Origin: Clostridiaceae bacterium AM27-36LB
GTDB lineage: Bacteria; Bacillota; Clostridia; Lachnospirales; Lachnospiraceae
Reading direction: 5' to 3'
Length of the DNA stretch: 64,000 nt
NCBI GenBank assembly: GCA_003480725.1
Contig: QUJQ01000003.1
Location: forward strand, 57,072 to 121,071
Below are positions 5,955 to 15,917 of the stretch, piece after piece. Under the pieces are notes generated by a model that ran no database searches, was not told the origin of the DNA, and worked only from the letters and a program-made list of their open reading frames with translations. How positions within the stretch are numbered: position 1 is the stretch's first letter; the number at the start of each line of letters is the position of its first letter. The position numbers were made by a program, and so were the translations under genes.

Positions 5955-8786
5955 TCATCGTTCTATATATTTTGTGATGACAAATGTTAAAATCTCCATA
6001 TCAACCGGCTTCGCCACATGATCATCCATTCCAGCATTCAACGCAGCCTGCACATCCTCTGCAAATGCATTTGCCGTCATTGCAATAATAGGTATTTTCT
6101 TTCCATCCGGACGGTCCGACAGATTTCTGATGGCTTTTGTCGTTTCATACCCATTCATTTCCGGCATCATAATATCCATCAAGATCAGATCAAAAGTCCC
6201 CGGAGCTGTATTGCAAAACAGTGTCAGGGCAGATTTACCATCTACAGCCCTGGTTACAATCATCCCTTGTTCTTCCAATAGTGCTATTGCTATTTCCGCA
6301 TTTAAATCATTGTCCTCTGCCAAAAGAACATGCAAACCATGTAGATCCATATCTTTCTTTAACTTTTCTTTCTCTTCAGTTTCTACATGTTCTGCTATAG
6401 GCAGTGGGATTTCTACCGTAAATGTGGAGCCAACACCCTGTCTGCTGCTGACCTCAATTTTTCCACCCATAAGATCTACATATTTCTTAGCAATGGCCAT
6501 TCCCAGTCCAGTTCCCTTATAACTGGTTCTTGCTCCACCATTTTCCTGACTAAACTCGTCAAATATTCTGTTCAGGAACTCCTTACTCATACCAATTCCG
6601 GTATCCGATATACGATAGCGCGCAATCACATGGTGCGCATCATTACCCGGACAGTTTTCTGCAACAACTGAAATGGTACCTCCATCTTTTGTAAATTTGA
6701 TTGCATTACTGATGATGTTGAGCAATACTTCCCTGATCCTGAGTTCATCCGCCATCACATAAGGAGTTTTTAGTTCTTCTCTTGAAACACACAGGTTAAG
6801 ATCACGGTTTTCTATATATCCCCTTGCAATCGACAAAACAGTATTTAGTATATCCCTGAGATCTACCAGTACCGGTTTCGATTCCAGTTTACCACTTTCA
6901 ATGCGGCTGATATCCAGCACATCATTCACAAGCGTCATCAGATATTCTGAACTCTGCCTGATCTTTTTCAGACAGTTCTCCACTTCTTTGTCCGGTTTCC
7001 TCTTCATAGCAATCTCTGTAAATCCAACAATTGCATTCATCGGTGTCCGGATGTCATGGGACATATGATTCAGGAACGTTGTTTTTGCAATATTCGCCGC
7101 GTTTGCATCCTGTGCTTCTTTCAGGGCTTCCATCTGTTTTTTTCTGCTTACTGAAAGGGAATAAACCAGAAAAAGTAGTACAAAAATAATCACAAACGAA
7201 ACCACGATTCCTAAGCCTGCATACTCCTCAAGGACATCCTGTAAGGTCATTTTCTTTTCCGAAACAGAGTTCTGCGCAAGGACAACGCCATTTAAAATAT
7301 TGGAGGACTGCGCAATTGCTTTATTGATAATGGTAGCTGCTCTTCTGTTTTCTCTCGTTGTGAACATTCCCAATTCCTGCCGTTTTGCCATTTCTGCAAA
7401 GGACAGATTTTGGGTCAATGAACTTTCATTAAGAAGATTAATCTTTGAAGACGGAATGACAGTTGCTCCCACTTTTCCATTTGCCACTGCTTCCAGGCAT
7501 TCTTCTTGTGTGCCATATTGTTTGATTTCTGCATCTGGAAAAAGACGGGACACCATCAATTTAGAATACAGTGAGGTCTCTGTTGCTGCGATTGTAGAGA
7601 GACTGTTAGTATATTCATTTCCTTGGTAAATAACAACCGGCGTAATATCAAAGATTGCATCCGTCAAAACTACCTGAAACTGTTCCTGTGTATAAAAATC
7701 CTGAAGGATAGGACCTGCAATATCTATTTTGCCGGATTGCAATGCCTCATTCATCTCTTCTCCCGTAGAACACGGAACTGTCTTGATCGTAATTTTATAT
7801 TTTTCCTGAACCGTATCCAGAACGGTTCCAAGGATTCCTGTCAGTTTCCCATTTTCTTCACCACAAAAAGGGAGATTATCCTTTAAGTATCCCACACGGA
7901 TTGTGTTTTCATGTGCATTCAGCCATTGTTTTTCTTCCTTGTTGAGTGCATAATTTATGGTTGCTTTTCCTTCATAACGGGCATACAGCTTGATGCTGTA
8001 GTCCGTTTCTGTATTGTCGATTTCTTCCAGGGCAGAATTTAATTCCTTTAACAGATCCGGTCTGGATTTTGATACACCGAAGTAACAGTCACTTGCACCG
8101 ATATTGGCGATGGCAATAAAATCGCTATTGACAGACAGCGCCGGGATCACAAGTGCATCCAGTTCATCTGCATCCAGCTTTTCTATCATTTCATCATAGC
8201 CTTTACAGATAACCACCTCTGCCTGGATCTGATTGCTGTCCAGCCATTTTTCCAGAAGTTCTTTCTGATAACTTCCATCCGCAACACCGATACGACAGCC
8301 ATTCATCTGCTTTGGATCACTATTCGTAAGATTCGTATGATCTTCCCGGGTATAGATCCAATATCGTTCTGTTCCCTCTGCATAGGTCGAAAAATCGATA
8401 GATTCTGCTCTTTCCGGTGTATAACTGACACTTCCAAGTATATCTATTTCTCCATCTGACAGCATATCCAGACACTCTTTAAATGAGCCATAGACATATT
8501 CATACTTCCAGCCGGTTATATAAGAAATCTTCTGAAGATACTCATAGCCTGCTCCCTGCTTGTGTTCCCCATAGCCGCCTTCCTGAAAATTGGCATATGG
8601 GAAATAGCCAACTCTCACGGTTTTATTTTCTTCTTCCAATGCCTGAGTTGTTTTTCCATCACTTTTTATTTCCGATGCATAAGCAGAAAGCGGTATAAAA
8701 AGTAACATGATAAGTACTAAAATGCTCAAACATAATCTTTTTTTCCTGCCTTTTTTTCTTATCCGTTTTTCTATCTTTCTGTTCAT
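5955..8786 (-). CDS. Hybrid sensor histidine kinase with two solute-binding sensor domains
   Basis: A 943-residue membrane hybrid kinase of the EvgS-like layout. In order: N-terminal membrane segment (18-38); two periplasmic-type family-3 solute-binding domains (about 57-275, starting VRVGYFPYANF, and 296-510, starting IRVGYLKDNLPF); a second membrane segment (521-547); HisKA with phospho-acceptor H577 in MSHDIRTPMN; HATPase_c with N-box NAIKF (695-699) and DTGIGM; and a receiver (817-943) with phosphorylated D871 and conserved K926. It would sense small extracellular ligands and autophosphorylate, then pass phosphate to its own receiver and on to an HPt protein such as the one at 12532-12885. 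It is the last gene of the signalling block, starting 11 nt after the broken PAS kinase. Confidence 0.95.
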   Translation of the reverse strand: MNRKIEKRIRKKGRKKRLCLSILVLIMLLFIPLSAYASEIKSDGKTTQALEEENKTVRVGYFPYANFQEGGYGEHKQGAGYEYLQKISYITGWKYEYVYGSFKECLDMLSDGEIDILGSVSYTPERAESIDFSTYAEGTERYWIYTREDHTNLTNSDPKQMNGCRIGVADGSYQKELLEKWLDSNQIQAEVVICKGYDEMIEKLDADELDALVIPALSVNSDFIAIANIGASDCYFGVSKSRPDLLKELNSALEEIDNTETDYSIKLYARYEGKATINYALNKEEKQWLNAHENTIRVGYLKDNLPFCGEENGKLTGILGTVLDTVQEKYKITIKTVPCSTGEEMNEALQSGKIDIAGPILQDFYTQEQFQVVLTDAIFDITPVVIYQGNEYTNSLSTIAATETSLYSKLMVSRLFPDAEIKQYGTQEECLEAVANGKVGATVIPSSKINLLNESSLTQNLSFAEMAKRQELGMFTTRENRRAATIINKAIAQSSNILNGVVLAQNSVSEKKMTLQDVLEEYAGLGIVVSFVIIFVLLFLVYSLSVSRKKQMEALKEAQDANAANIAKTTFLNHMSHDIRTPMNAIVGFTEIAMKRKPDKEVENCLKKIRQSSEYLMTLVNDVLDISRIESGKLESKPVLVDLRDILNTVLSIARGYIENRDLNLCVSREELKTPYVMADELRIREVLLNIISNAIKFTKDGGTISVVAENCPGNDAHHVIARYRISDTGIGMSKEFLNRIFDEFSQENGGARTSYKGTGLGMAIAKKYVDLMGGKIEVSSRQGVGSTFTVEIPLPIAEHVETEEKEKLKKDMDLHGLHVLLAEDNDLNAEIAIALLEEQGMIVTRAVDGKSALTLFCNTAPGTFDLILMDIMMPEMNGYETTKAIRNLSDRPDGKKIPIIAMTANAFAEDVQAALNAGMDDHVAKPVDMEILTFVITKYIER

Positions 8787-8797
8787 TCGTTTCCTCT

Positions 8798-10773
8798 TTA
8801 TGATTCATTTATGCTGTTGTTCTTCCCGGTCTGTAAGCTTTCCCGTTTTTTCAATACAGAAAGAATGGCCGCTCCCAGCTTCTCCATATCAATGGGTTTT
8901 GCAATGTGTTCATTCATGCCGGCATCAAATGCTCTTTTCCTGTCTTCTGCAAAGGCATTTGCTGTCATGGCAATGATCGGGATCTCTGCCCTCGTCTTAT
9001 CATTTAAATGCCGGATACACTGTGCTGCCTGATAGCCATCCATATTTGGCATCTGGATATCCATAAGTATCAGATCATAAGTTCCCGGTGACATCTGCTC
9101 TACCCTGTTCACGCACTGAATTCCATCTTCCACACGCTCGATCACAATCCCGGCTTCTTCCAGAATCGTCACTGCAATTTCCGCATTCAGATCATTATCC
9201 TCCGCCAGCAGAACATGCTTTCCACTCAGACTTTCTCTCATACTAGATGTTTTTACTTTTTCTATCCTCTGGCTGTAATATTTCCTGTCCGCTATTTTAT
9301 GCATCAGTGTAAACGTAAATACGGTTCCTTTTCCCGGTTCACTTTCCACTTCAAGACTGCCGCCCATCAGATCGACCATTCTCTTTACGATTGGCATCCC
9401 AAGACCGGTTCCTCCGACTCTTCCGGTGGTTGTATTCTGTTCACGACTGAATGGTTCAAATAACGTTGGAAGATATTCTTTACTCATGCCAATACCGGTA
9501 TCTTTTATCTCAGTTTTTATCTTCATATATCCTTCTTTTTCACATGGCAGCTCTTCTACCGTGATCGTTACATTTCCGCCTCTCGGCGTGTATTTGATAG
9601 CATTACTGGTCTGAAGCCACTCCCATTTGGTATCGTCTTATAATAAATCTCTATACTGTCTGTTTCTTGTAATTCGTTCATAAGATACTCCGGCAAAAGT
9701 CTTTCCAGATACTCCGGAACAGATTCTTTAATAAGGACATTTTCGAAAAAATACCGGACTCTCTCCGAATAGCAGTTACTTTCACGAACTAACTTTTGCT
9801 TTTCTTCATGGTCATGGTGCGTAAAGGTATCCCCTTTTACGACTTCAAATGTATCCTGCTTTAAATCACACAAAAGTATCGTTGTATAATCTCTGGATAA
9901 AGCTGATAATATCCGGTTACGTTCGTTCAGAATCCGGTTGCTGTCTTCCAGCTCTTTCTCTTTTTTTTCTTTATCTTTAACAAAATCCGTAATATCTGTA
10001 ATATTCCCCTGGAAGAATGTCTGATTACCGGATTTCACCAATGTTGTGGCATCTGTGACCCAGTGATAGCCGTCCCTTCCAAGCACCCGGTAAATCTGAT
10101 CCTGTGTAAATCCATGTCCGCATGTATCAAGAATACGGGCGGTATATTTTGCAGAAAGATTCCGGTCATCCGGATGAAGCATATTGTCAAACTTATTATG
10201 GAATTTTGTCTTGATCTCTTCTCTGGTCCACCCAAGAATAGCAAGGAACCTGTCACTGATATATAAGAATGGATGCCCCTCCTCCGGGGAACATCTGTGA
10301 TAGCCGCCAGGGATATTATCGATTGTTGCCTGAGACAGCATATTTTGCTCTTCCAGCTTCTTATGCCGTTCCACGAAAGATGTCATATCCTGGCAGACAC
10401 TGATAATAGCCAGTTTCCCATCCTCTGTCCGTATGACTTTTCCTTTATCAACCGTCCAGAACCAGGAGCCGTCTTTTCGTGGCATACGATATGTGGTCTC
10501 ATAGGTTAATCCCTCATAATACTCTCCCCCGATATCCTTTATGACCTGTTCTCTGTCATCGGGATGAATCGTATGAATCACTTTTCCGTCAATTGCTTCA
10601 ACCATTTCTTCCACTGCATCATAACCAAGCATCCGTGCCATTTCTTCATTGGCATAGCAAACCGGAAACTCATTCTCACAATATCCACCGATCAGTCCCC
10701 TGGTTTCCCCCAGAATCATAAAATCTGTCAGCATCTCTTTTTGTACTTTATCTGGTATTATTAACTGTTTCAT
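8798..10773 (-). pseudogene. PAS hybrid histidine kinase disrupted by internal deletion
   Basis: Two adjacent frames are pieces of one hybrid kinase. The 5' piece (10773-9568) encodes PAS domains at about residues 20-130 and 140-260, a coiled coil, and the start of a third sensor-like region ending YYKTIPNGSGF, before running out of frame. The 3' piece continues in another frame with NAIKYTPRGGN (about 9610), then DTGIGM, GTGLGM, and a complete receiver with DLILMDIQMP and a final lysine. The whole HisKA domain and the front of the ATPase domain are absent, so a deletion with frameshift near 9610-9625 has removed the phospho-acceptor histidine. An ATG at 9526 could still give a 242-residue ATPase-fragment/receiver protein. 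The start at 10773 follows GGGGGAGG. Confidence 0.82.
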
Positions 10774-10948
10774 ATTCCTCCCCCCTGTATCCTTCAGCTT
10801 AATTTTTTGTGCAGTTATAGTGATCTAATGCCACCACATAGCAGAGGGTGTAGCACAAATCGTTACTATTACATATTTTGTTCGATATATGCGAAAAAGG
10901 GCTTTCTCCAAAAGCATGACTTTCTTCATATGATTGTAATCTTCATAT

Positions 10949-12469
10949 TTATTTTACAGTGTCAAAATATCCAATGATTCCAATGTATCCATCCTTCTTT
11001 AAAGGCGACCACAATGCATGCAATTTCATTCTATACATCTGACTGTTATTATCCACCGTCGCTTTTATCGTGGCAGATATTTCTTTATTTTGTACAGATG
11101 TCTGATGTAATAAAACACGAATGCATTGAACATCTTCTTCATTTACTCCAAATTCTTTAAACAAATTGAAATTCGGATTATCTCTCTGACATAATATCTG
11201 ATGTTCTCCATTTAATATAGTTAATTGACCCGAAACCGCATTGTAATCAATCGAATTCTTGCCACTGTTCGATTTGAAGAAATCGATTTTTTCCTGCATG
11301 ACCTTGATAAGATTCTGTGAATACATCTGGTTCGGTAAGAATTTATCGCTGAGTATTTCATTTGAAAGTCTCTGTATTTCATAATAATGTTTATTATCAT
11401 CTGTCTCTTTACCAGACATTTTTGAAAGCTGGATACTCAGTTCTTTCAGACACTTAAGGAGGATTGGATTAAATTGTCCGCATTGCCCATCCAGGATCAT
11501 TTGAATCGCTGTGTCATGATCAAATGCTTTCTTATAACATCTTTCACTCGTAAGTGCGTCATAAACATCGACAATTGATACCACCTGTGCAGAGATTGGT
11601 ATTTCTTCACCTTTCAAGCCATCCGGATAACCCTTTCCGTCCCATCTTTCATGGTGCCATCTGCTGATTTCCCATGCGGTATGCACCAGTGGATGATCTT
11701 GTGGAAAGTCCATATCCTTAATTATAGCTGCGCCAAGCTCACTATGAGTTTTCATAATTTGAAATTCTTCATCTGTAAGTCTGCCTGGCTTATTCAATAT
11801 TTCTTCCGGAATACGAATCTTACCAATATCATGAAGGGAAGAAGCAGTTGTTATCAAAGCAATATCTGCCTCTGTCAAAGGATAAGCATCTGTTACTTTT
11901 ACCAGTTGTCTCAGCATCATCTCCGTTGCTGTTTTAATATGCAGGATGTGTTCTCTGCTCTCGCTATTACGAGATCCCAATATATTACCCATAATCCGGA
12001 TCATGATATTATTATTTTCTTCTTTTTCGTAAACCTGATCATAAACCACATTTATCAGATGCTTTTGATTCATATAGAGGTCCAAAGTATTCTGAACTCT
12101 TTTCTTTACAATCACAGAATCAAACGGTCGTGTGATATAATCTGTGATTCCCAGCTCATATGCCTTACGTATAGTATCAACAGCATCTTCAGAAGATATC
12201 ATGATGACAGGAGTTTCAGCAATACACTGGCTTCTTTTCATTATTTCCAAGACTTCAAAGCCATTCATCTGTGGCATATTGATATCTAAAAGCATCAGAT
12301 CAATTCCAATATTTTCTCCTATCATCTGGATTGCCTGATTTCCATTTTCGGCTTCCAGATAATTATAAGTATCCCCAAGAATCTCCTTCAATATGTCCCT
12401 GTTAAATTTTGCATCATCTACAATCAGTATTTTTTGTTTTTTATCCACATTTTTATTTCCTTTATCCAC
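10949..12469 (-). CDS. Response regulator with HD-GYP c-di-GMP phosphodiesterase domain
   Basis: A 506-residue cytoplasmic response regulator. Residues 13-130 are a receiver (ILIVDDAKFNRD, phosphorylation site D62 in LLDINMP, and TRPFD). Residues 150-340 are an HD-GYP domain with H213/D214 in SSLHDIGKIRIP, then WHHERWDGKGYPDGL and DVYDALTSERCYKKA, so all metal ligands and the GYP signature are present. The C-terminal 140 residues look like a PAS-type fold. HD-GYP proteins hydrolyse c-di-GMP. It lies 62 nt downstream of the HPt gene, making it the likely receiver output of the neighbouring hybrid kinases. A c-di-GMP riboswitch heads the same block, suggesting feedback. Confidence 0.95.
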   Translation of the reverse strand: MDKGNKNVDKKQKILIVDDAKFNRDILKEILGDTYNYLEAENGNQAIQMIGENIGIDLMLLDINMPQMNGFEVLEIMKRSQCIAETPVIMISSEDAVDTIRKAYELGITDYITRPFDSVIVKKRVQNTLDLYMNQKHLINVVYDQVYEKEENNNIMIRIMGNILGSRNSESREHILHIKTATEMMLRQLVKVTDAYPLTEADIALITTASSLHDIGKIRIPEEILNKPGRLTDEEFQIMKTHSELGAAIIKDMDFPQDHPLVHTAWEISRWHHERWDGKGYPDGLKGEEIPISAQVVSIVDVYDALTSERCYKKAFDHDTAIQMILDGQCGQFNPILLKCLKELSIQLSKMSGKETDDNKHYYEIQRLSNEILSDKFLPNQMYSQNLIKVMQEKIDFFKSNSGKNSIDYNAVSGQLTILNGEHQILCQRDNPNFNLFKEFGVNEEDVQCIRVLLHQTSVQNKEISATIKATVDNNSQMYRMKLHALWSPLKKDGYIGIIGYFDTVK

Positions 12470-12531
12470 TCGTTTTTATGATGTTCCAAGCACTTGATTC
12501 AAAGCAGAAAGTCACGTCGCATCGCTTAATG

Positions 12532-12885
12532 CTACATTCCCTTCTTTATTTCTTCAATCGTCATCTCATATACTTCTGTTACTTTTTCCATTGCTTCCGG
12601 TATCCCCGGCTGCTCTCCGGTTCTATCTCTCAAAAGTTCTGTCAACTCATGACTAACCTCATACAGACGGTCAAAGGAAAGATTCTGACACACCCCTTTC
12701 AGTGTGTGTGCACCGCGGAAAGCATCTTCAAAATTTTTATTTTCCAATGCCTGTTTTAACTGTATATAACTCTGGTCTTCAAGGAACTTTAATGTAAATC
12801 TCCGAATCAGTGCTTCGCTGTGAAGGCGCCCCAGGACATCTTCATAGTTTCCTCCAATAGCTTCATAACACTCTCGCATTGTCAT
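12532..12885 (-). CDS. Free histidine phosphotransfer (HPt) protein
   Basis: A 117-residue all-helical HPt protein. The phospho-accepting His is H60 in FRGAHTLKGVCQNL, the diagnostic HPt motif. It has no other domain. In a multistep phosphorelay such a protein takes phosphate from the receiver of a hybrid kinase and gives it to a response regulator. All four intact hybrid kinases around it lack their own HPt domain, and the HD-GYP regulator follows directly, so it is probably the common hub (inference from context). The start follows AGGAGGACTAAAAT. Confidence 0.93.
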   Translation of the reverse strand: MTMRECYEAIGGNYEDVLGRLHSEALIRRFTLKFLEDQSYIQLKQALENKNFEDAFRGAHTLKGVCQNLSFDRLYEVSHELTELLRDRTGEQPGIPEAMEKVTEVYEMTIEEIKKGM

Positions 12886-12936
12886 ATTTTAGTCCTCCTG
12901 TCAATTATATTCCACTAATTCATGAACCTCTGCTAA

Positions 12937-15765
12937 TCAATTATATACATACCTTATAATTGTTTTTATAACTTCATCAATCACAATCGGCTTTGACAAA
13001 TGTGCGTTCATTCCTGCATCCAGTGATGCCTGAACATCTTCTGCAAATGAATTAGCTGTCATTGCTATAATAGGAATGTTTTTTCCATCCGGTCTGTCAT
13101 TCATTGCCCTGATTGCTTTTGCTGCTTCATAACCATTCATTTCAGGCATCATGACATCCATCAGGATTACATCAAATGTGCCTTTCGGATGATTTCTGAA
13201 AATCTCAACAGCATTCTTTCCATCCACAGCTCTTTCTACATTCATCCCGAACTCTTCCAACTGCACGGCAGCAACCTCTGCATTCAGTTCATTATCCTCC
13301 GCAAGAAGGACATTCACACCTGTAAGGTTTACCTTTTCAGAAAAACCTGTGTCTGACTTATTACATTCCTTATCAGTAATTTCCAAAGGAATATCCACAG
13401 TAAATGTGGTTCCCTCATGCTTTTTACTCTGCACGGAAATGGTTCCACCCATCATATCTACATACTTCTTTACGATAGCCATCCCCAGTCCAACTCCGTG
13501 GTACTGCGTTCTCACATCGGAATCTTCCTGTGCAAATTCCTCAAAAACTTCTTTTGTAAATTCCTCACTCATGCCAATACCAGTATCCGAAATGCGGTAA
13601 CGCATATTGATATATCCATCCCCGCCCTTTTCCTGACACCGGGCTTCAAATGTAATCGTCCCTCCATCCGGAGTGTATTTTACGGCATTGCTCAAAATAT
13701 TGACCAGCACATCACGCAGGCGTGCAGGATCCGCAAGTACATTCGGAATCTTTGCATCTTCACGCTGAATCTTAAAGTTGATATCCCTGTTCGTAAGAAA
13801 GCCTTTTGTAATATCCACTGCAGAATCTGTAATGTTTTTCACATCCGCCGGTACCGGATTGTATTTCACTTTTCCACTTTCGATGCGGGTCAGATCTAAT
13901 ACATCATTGATCAGTGACAGTAAATGCTCTGAGCTTTCGTCAATCTTTTTCAGACAATTTTTCACTTCGTCTGACGGATTGTTTTTCATTGCAATACCGG
14001 TAAATCCTATGATTGCATTCATCGGTGTCCTCATATCATGGGACATGTGTGACAGAAATGCTGTTTTTGCCTTGTTTGCAGCCTGTGCCTGCTCTGCCAG
14101 TTCCGCCATTTCCTCAGCTTTCTCCTGGGCCGCCTTCTGCGCTTTTTTTCTTGCACTGAGACGCACCATGATCACAGCCATAGTAGCCAGCAGCCATCCA
14201 AAAATAAGAAGAACCGAAACAGTAACAACAGGATGCAGACGGATCCAGTCAACAAATGTCAGCTCTGTTGCTTTGTGTGTAGTATACTGTGCTGCAAGAT
14301 CTTCAATAAGATATCGTGGCATGGCATACATTGCTTTCGTCAGAATACCAGCCAGCGCATGGTTCTCAGTTGATGAAATTACCATGCGGTAGGTGAATGT
14401 AGGCTGCTCCAGCAGAGTATATGTCATGGTGCCCGTAGTGTCACTGTTCACAAACGCCTGTGCCATGTAATAGTAGACGAAGGCAGCATCTGCTTTACCC
14501 TTACGGACAGCTTCCATCATTTCCTGTCGGGTACTGCACATCAGTTTTTCTGCACCGGGTGCCATTACATCTTCAATTGACTTTGCTGCTGTCTGGTCAA
14601 CAGTAGCAACAACATTAATGTTTCCATCAAAGTCACGCCGTGTCACCCTTGCCATCTGCATCGTAATGAAAGGTGCAGTAATCCCCCATTTTTTCGTTTC
14701 AGCATAGTTATCTGTTTCCAGGCGTGCATCGATGCTCATATCTGTGGTTTCCGTATTTTTCTGATAAGCAATATACTCATCTCTGGTAGCAGGTGTAAGA
14801 AACTCATAGGAAATCCCGGCATAGTCTGCAATTTTCCGGAAGTAATCCGGGATAATACCCTTCATCTCACCATTTTCATTATAAGAATATGGATAACGGG
14901 TCGGATCACACAGAACATGAAGCGGGTTGTCCTTGGAATACTGTGAAATAATACTTTTTTCTTTCTTGGTATATTCCAGATTCTTAGTTTCGATGCTTTC
15001 ATAATTTTTATTATAAAGCGTCGCTTTCCAGTCACCCTCAACTGCATTCATCTGGTCGATTGCATAATTGATCTCATTCAGCAATTCTGTATTACCTTTT
15101 TTAACGATGACATAGAAATCGCTGCTGTCAAATTTATCCACGATACGCTCATTGTTTGTTTTTCTCAGAGAACTGGCAGCAATAGCATCAACATTTCCGC
15201 TCTGAAGAGCTTCCTCCATCTCTGCTGTCGTATCAAAATAAAATGGATCATATGTAAATCCTTTGTTACCTGCAAAATCCGCAAAACTCTTTATCTCGGA
15301 GCTTCCATTCAAAAATGCCACACGCATACCGTTGTAAGTACTGTAATTGCCATCCACAATCGTGCTGTTGTCACTGCGGACGGTCAGAATCCCATTATTG
15401 GTTCCGATCGGACGTGAAAAATCAAACTTTTCTTCTCTTTCCGGTGTTTTGCGGGGAGATGTTACCATATCAATCTCGCCATCTTCAAGCATCTGCTGCA
15501 TATCATCCCAGCTCTTATCATATCCGACATATTCGTAATCTACATCCCAATAACGGGCCATCAGCCGAAGAAAATCATAGCCATACCCACTGCGGTTGCC
15601 TTCTTCATCCATCACATGATAACCATCCATGGCAAAGAAACCGACTTTGACATTTTCATGCTGCGAACTGTCCTCGGCTGCATATGCAGTCTGGGGAGAA
15701 AATATCATACACACACATACAAAAGCCAGTAATACTGCCACATATTTCTTTGCTCTCGAAATCAT
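12937..15765 (-). CDS. Hybrid sensor histidine kinase with two solute-binding sensor domains
   Basis: A 942-residue hybrid kinase, paralogous to the one at 5955-8786. It has a signal/anchor segment (8-29), two family-3 solute-binding domains (about 38-250, beginning VKVGFFAMDGYH, and 282-495, beginning LHVLCDPTRYPYSY), and a membrane segment (511-535). Then come a coiled linker, HisKA with H576 in MSHDMRTPMN, HATPase_c (NAVKYT, DTGIGM, GVGLGM), and a receiver with D870 in MDVMMP and a late lysine in LSKP. All key residues are intact. It begins one base after a small open frame and 51 nt before the HPt gene, so it is probably cotranscribed with the HPt and HD-GYP genes. Ligand unknown; amino acids are usual for this domain family. 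Confidence 0.95.
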   Translation of the reverse strand: MISRAKKYVAVLLAFVCVCMIFSPQTAYAAEDSSQHENVKVGFFAMDGYHVMDEEGNRSGYGYDFLRLMARYWDVDYEYVGYDKSWDDMQQMLEDGEIDMVTSPRKTPEREEKFDFSRPIGTNNGILTVRSDNSTIVDGNYSTYNGMRVAFLNGSSEIKSFADFAGNKGFTYDPFYFDTTAEMEEALQSGNVDAIAASSLRKTNNERIVDKFDSSDFYVIVKKGNTELLNEINYAIDQMNAVEGDWKATLYNKNYESIETKNLEYTKKEKSIISQYSKDNPLHVLCDPTRYPYSYNENGEMKGIIPDYFRKIADYAGISYEFLTPATRDEYIAYQKNTETTDMSIDARLETDNYAETKKWGITAPFITMQMARVTRRDFDGNINVVATVDQTAAKSIEDVMAPGAEKLMCSTRQEMMEAVRKGKADAAFVYYYMAQAFVNSDTTGTMTYTLLEQPTFTYRMVISSTENHALAGILTKAMYAMPRYLIEDLAAQYTTHKATELTFVDWIRLHPVVTVSVLLIFGWLLATMAVIMVRLSARKKAQKAAQEKAEEMAELAEQAQAANKAKTAFLSHMSHDMRTPMNAIIGFTGIAMKNNPSDEVKNCLKKIDESSEHLLSLINDVLDLTRIESGKVKYNPVPADVKNITDSAVDITKGFLTNRDINFKIQREDAKIPNVLADPARLRDVLVNILSNAVKYTPDGGTITFEARCQEKGGDGYINMRYRISDTGIGMSEEFTKEVFEEFAQEDSDVRTQYHGVGLGMAIVKKYVDMMGGTISVQSKKHEGTTFTVDIPLEITDKECNKSDTGFSEKVNLTGVNVLLAEDNELNAEVAAVQLEEFGMNVERAVDGKNAVEIFRNHPKGTFDVILMDVMMPEMNGYEAAKAIRAMNDRPDGKNIPIIAMTANSFAEDVQASLDAGMNAHLSKPIVIDEVIKTIIRYVYN

Positions 15766-15766
15766 A

Positions 15767-15901
15767 TTAAATCTCCTGTCTGTCTGTCAAATATATTTTC
15801 TCTATACATCTCCTTGTCAACCTCCTGGTTTCATAAAATTGCACTGCCGCATCAATATCTTCATCTGAATCTGCCGCCCTGACCGGGGCTGCCAGAAACA
15901 C
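15767..15901 (-). other. Small coding-like frame between two kinases
   Basis: A frame of about 44 codons, opening at a GTG at 15901, reads VFLAAPVRAADSDED and further charged residues, and stops one base before the start of the kinase at 15765. The amino-acid make-up looks coded rather than random, with a signal-peptide-like beginning. No ribosome site precedes the GTG. It may be the tail of a lost gene or a short coupling peptide. I cannot assign a family. Confidence 0.3.
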
Positions 15902-15917
15902 AACACAAAGAATTGTC

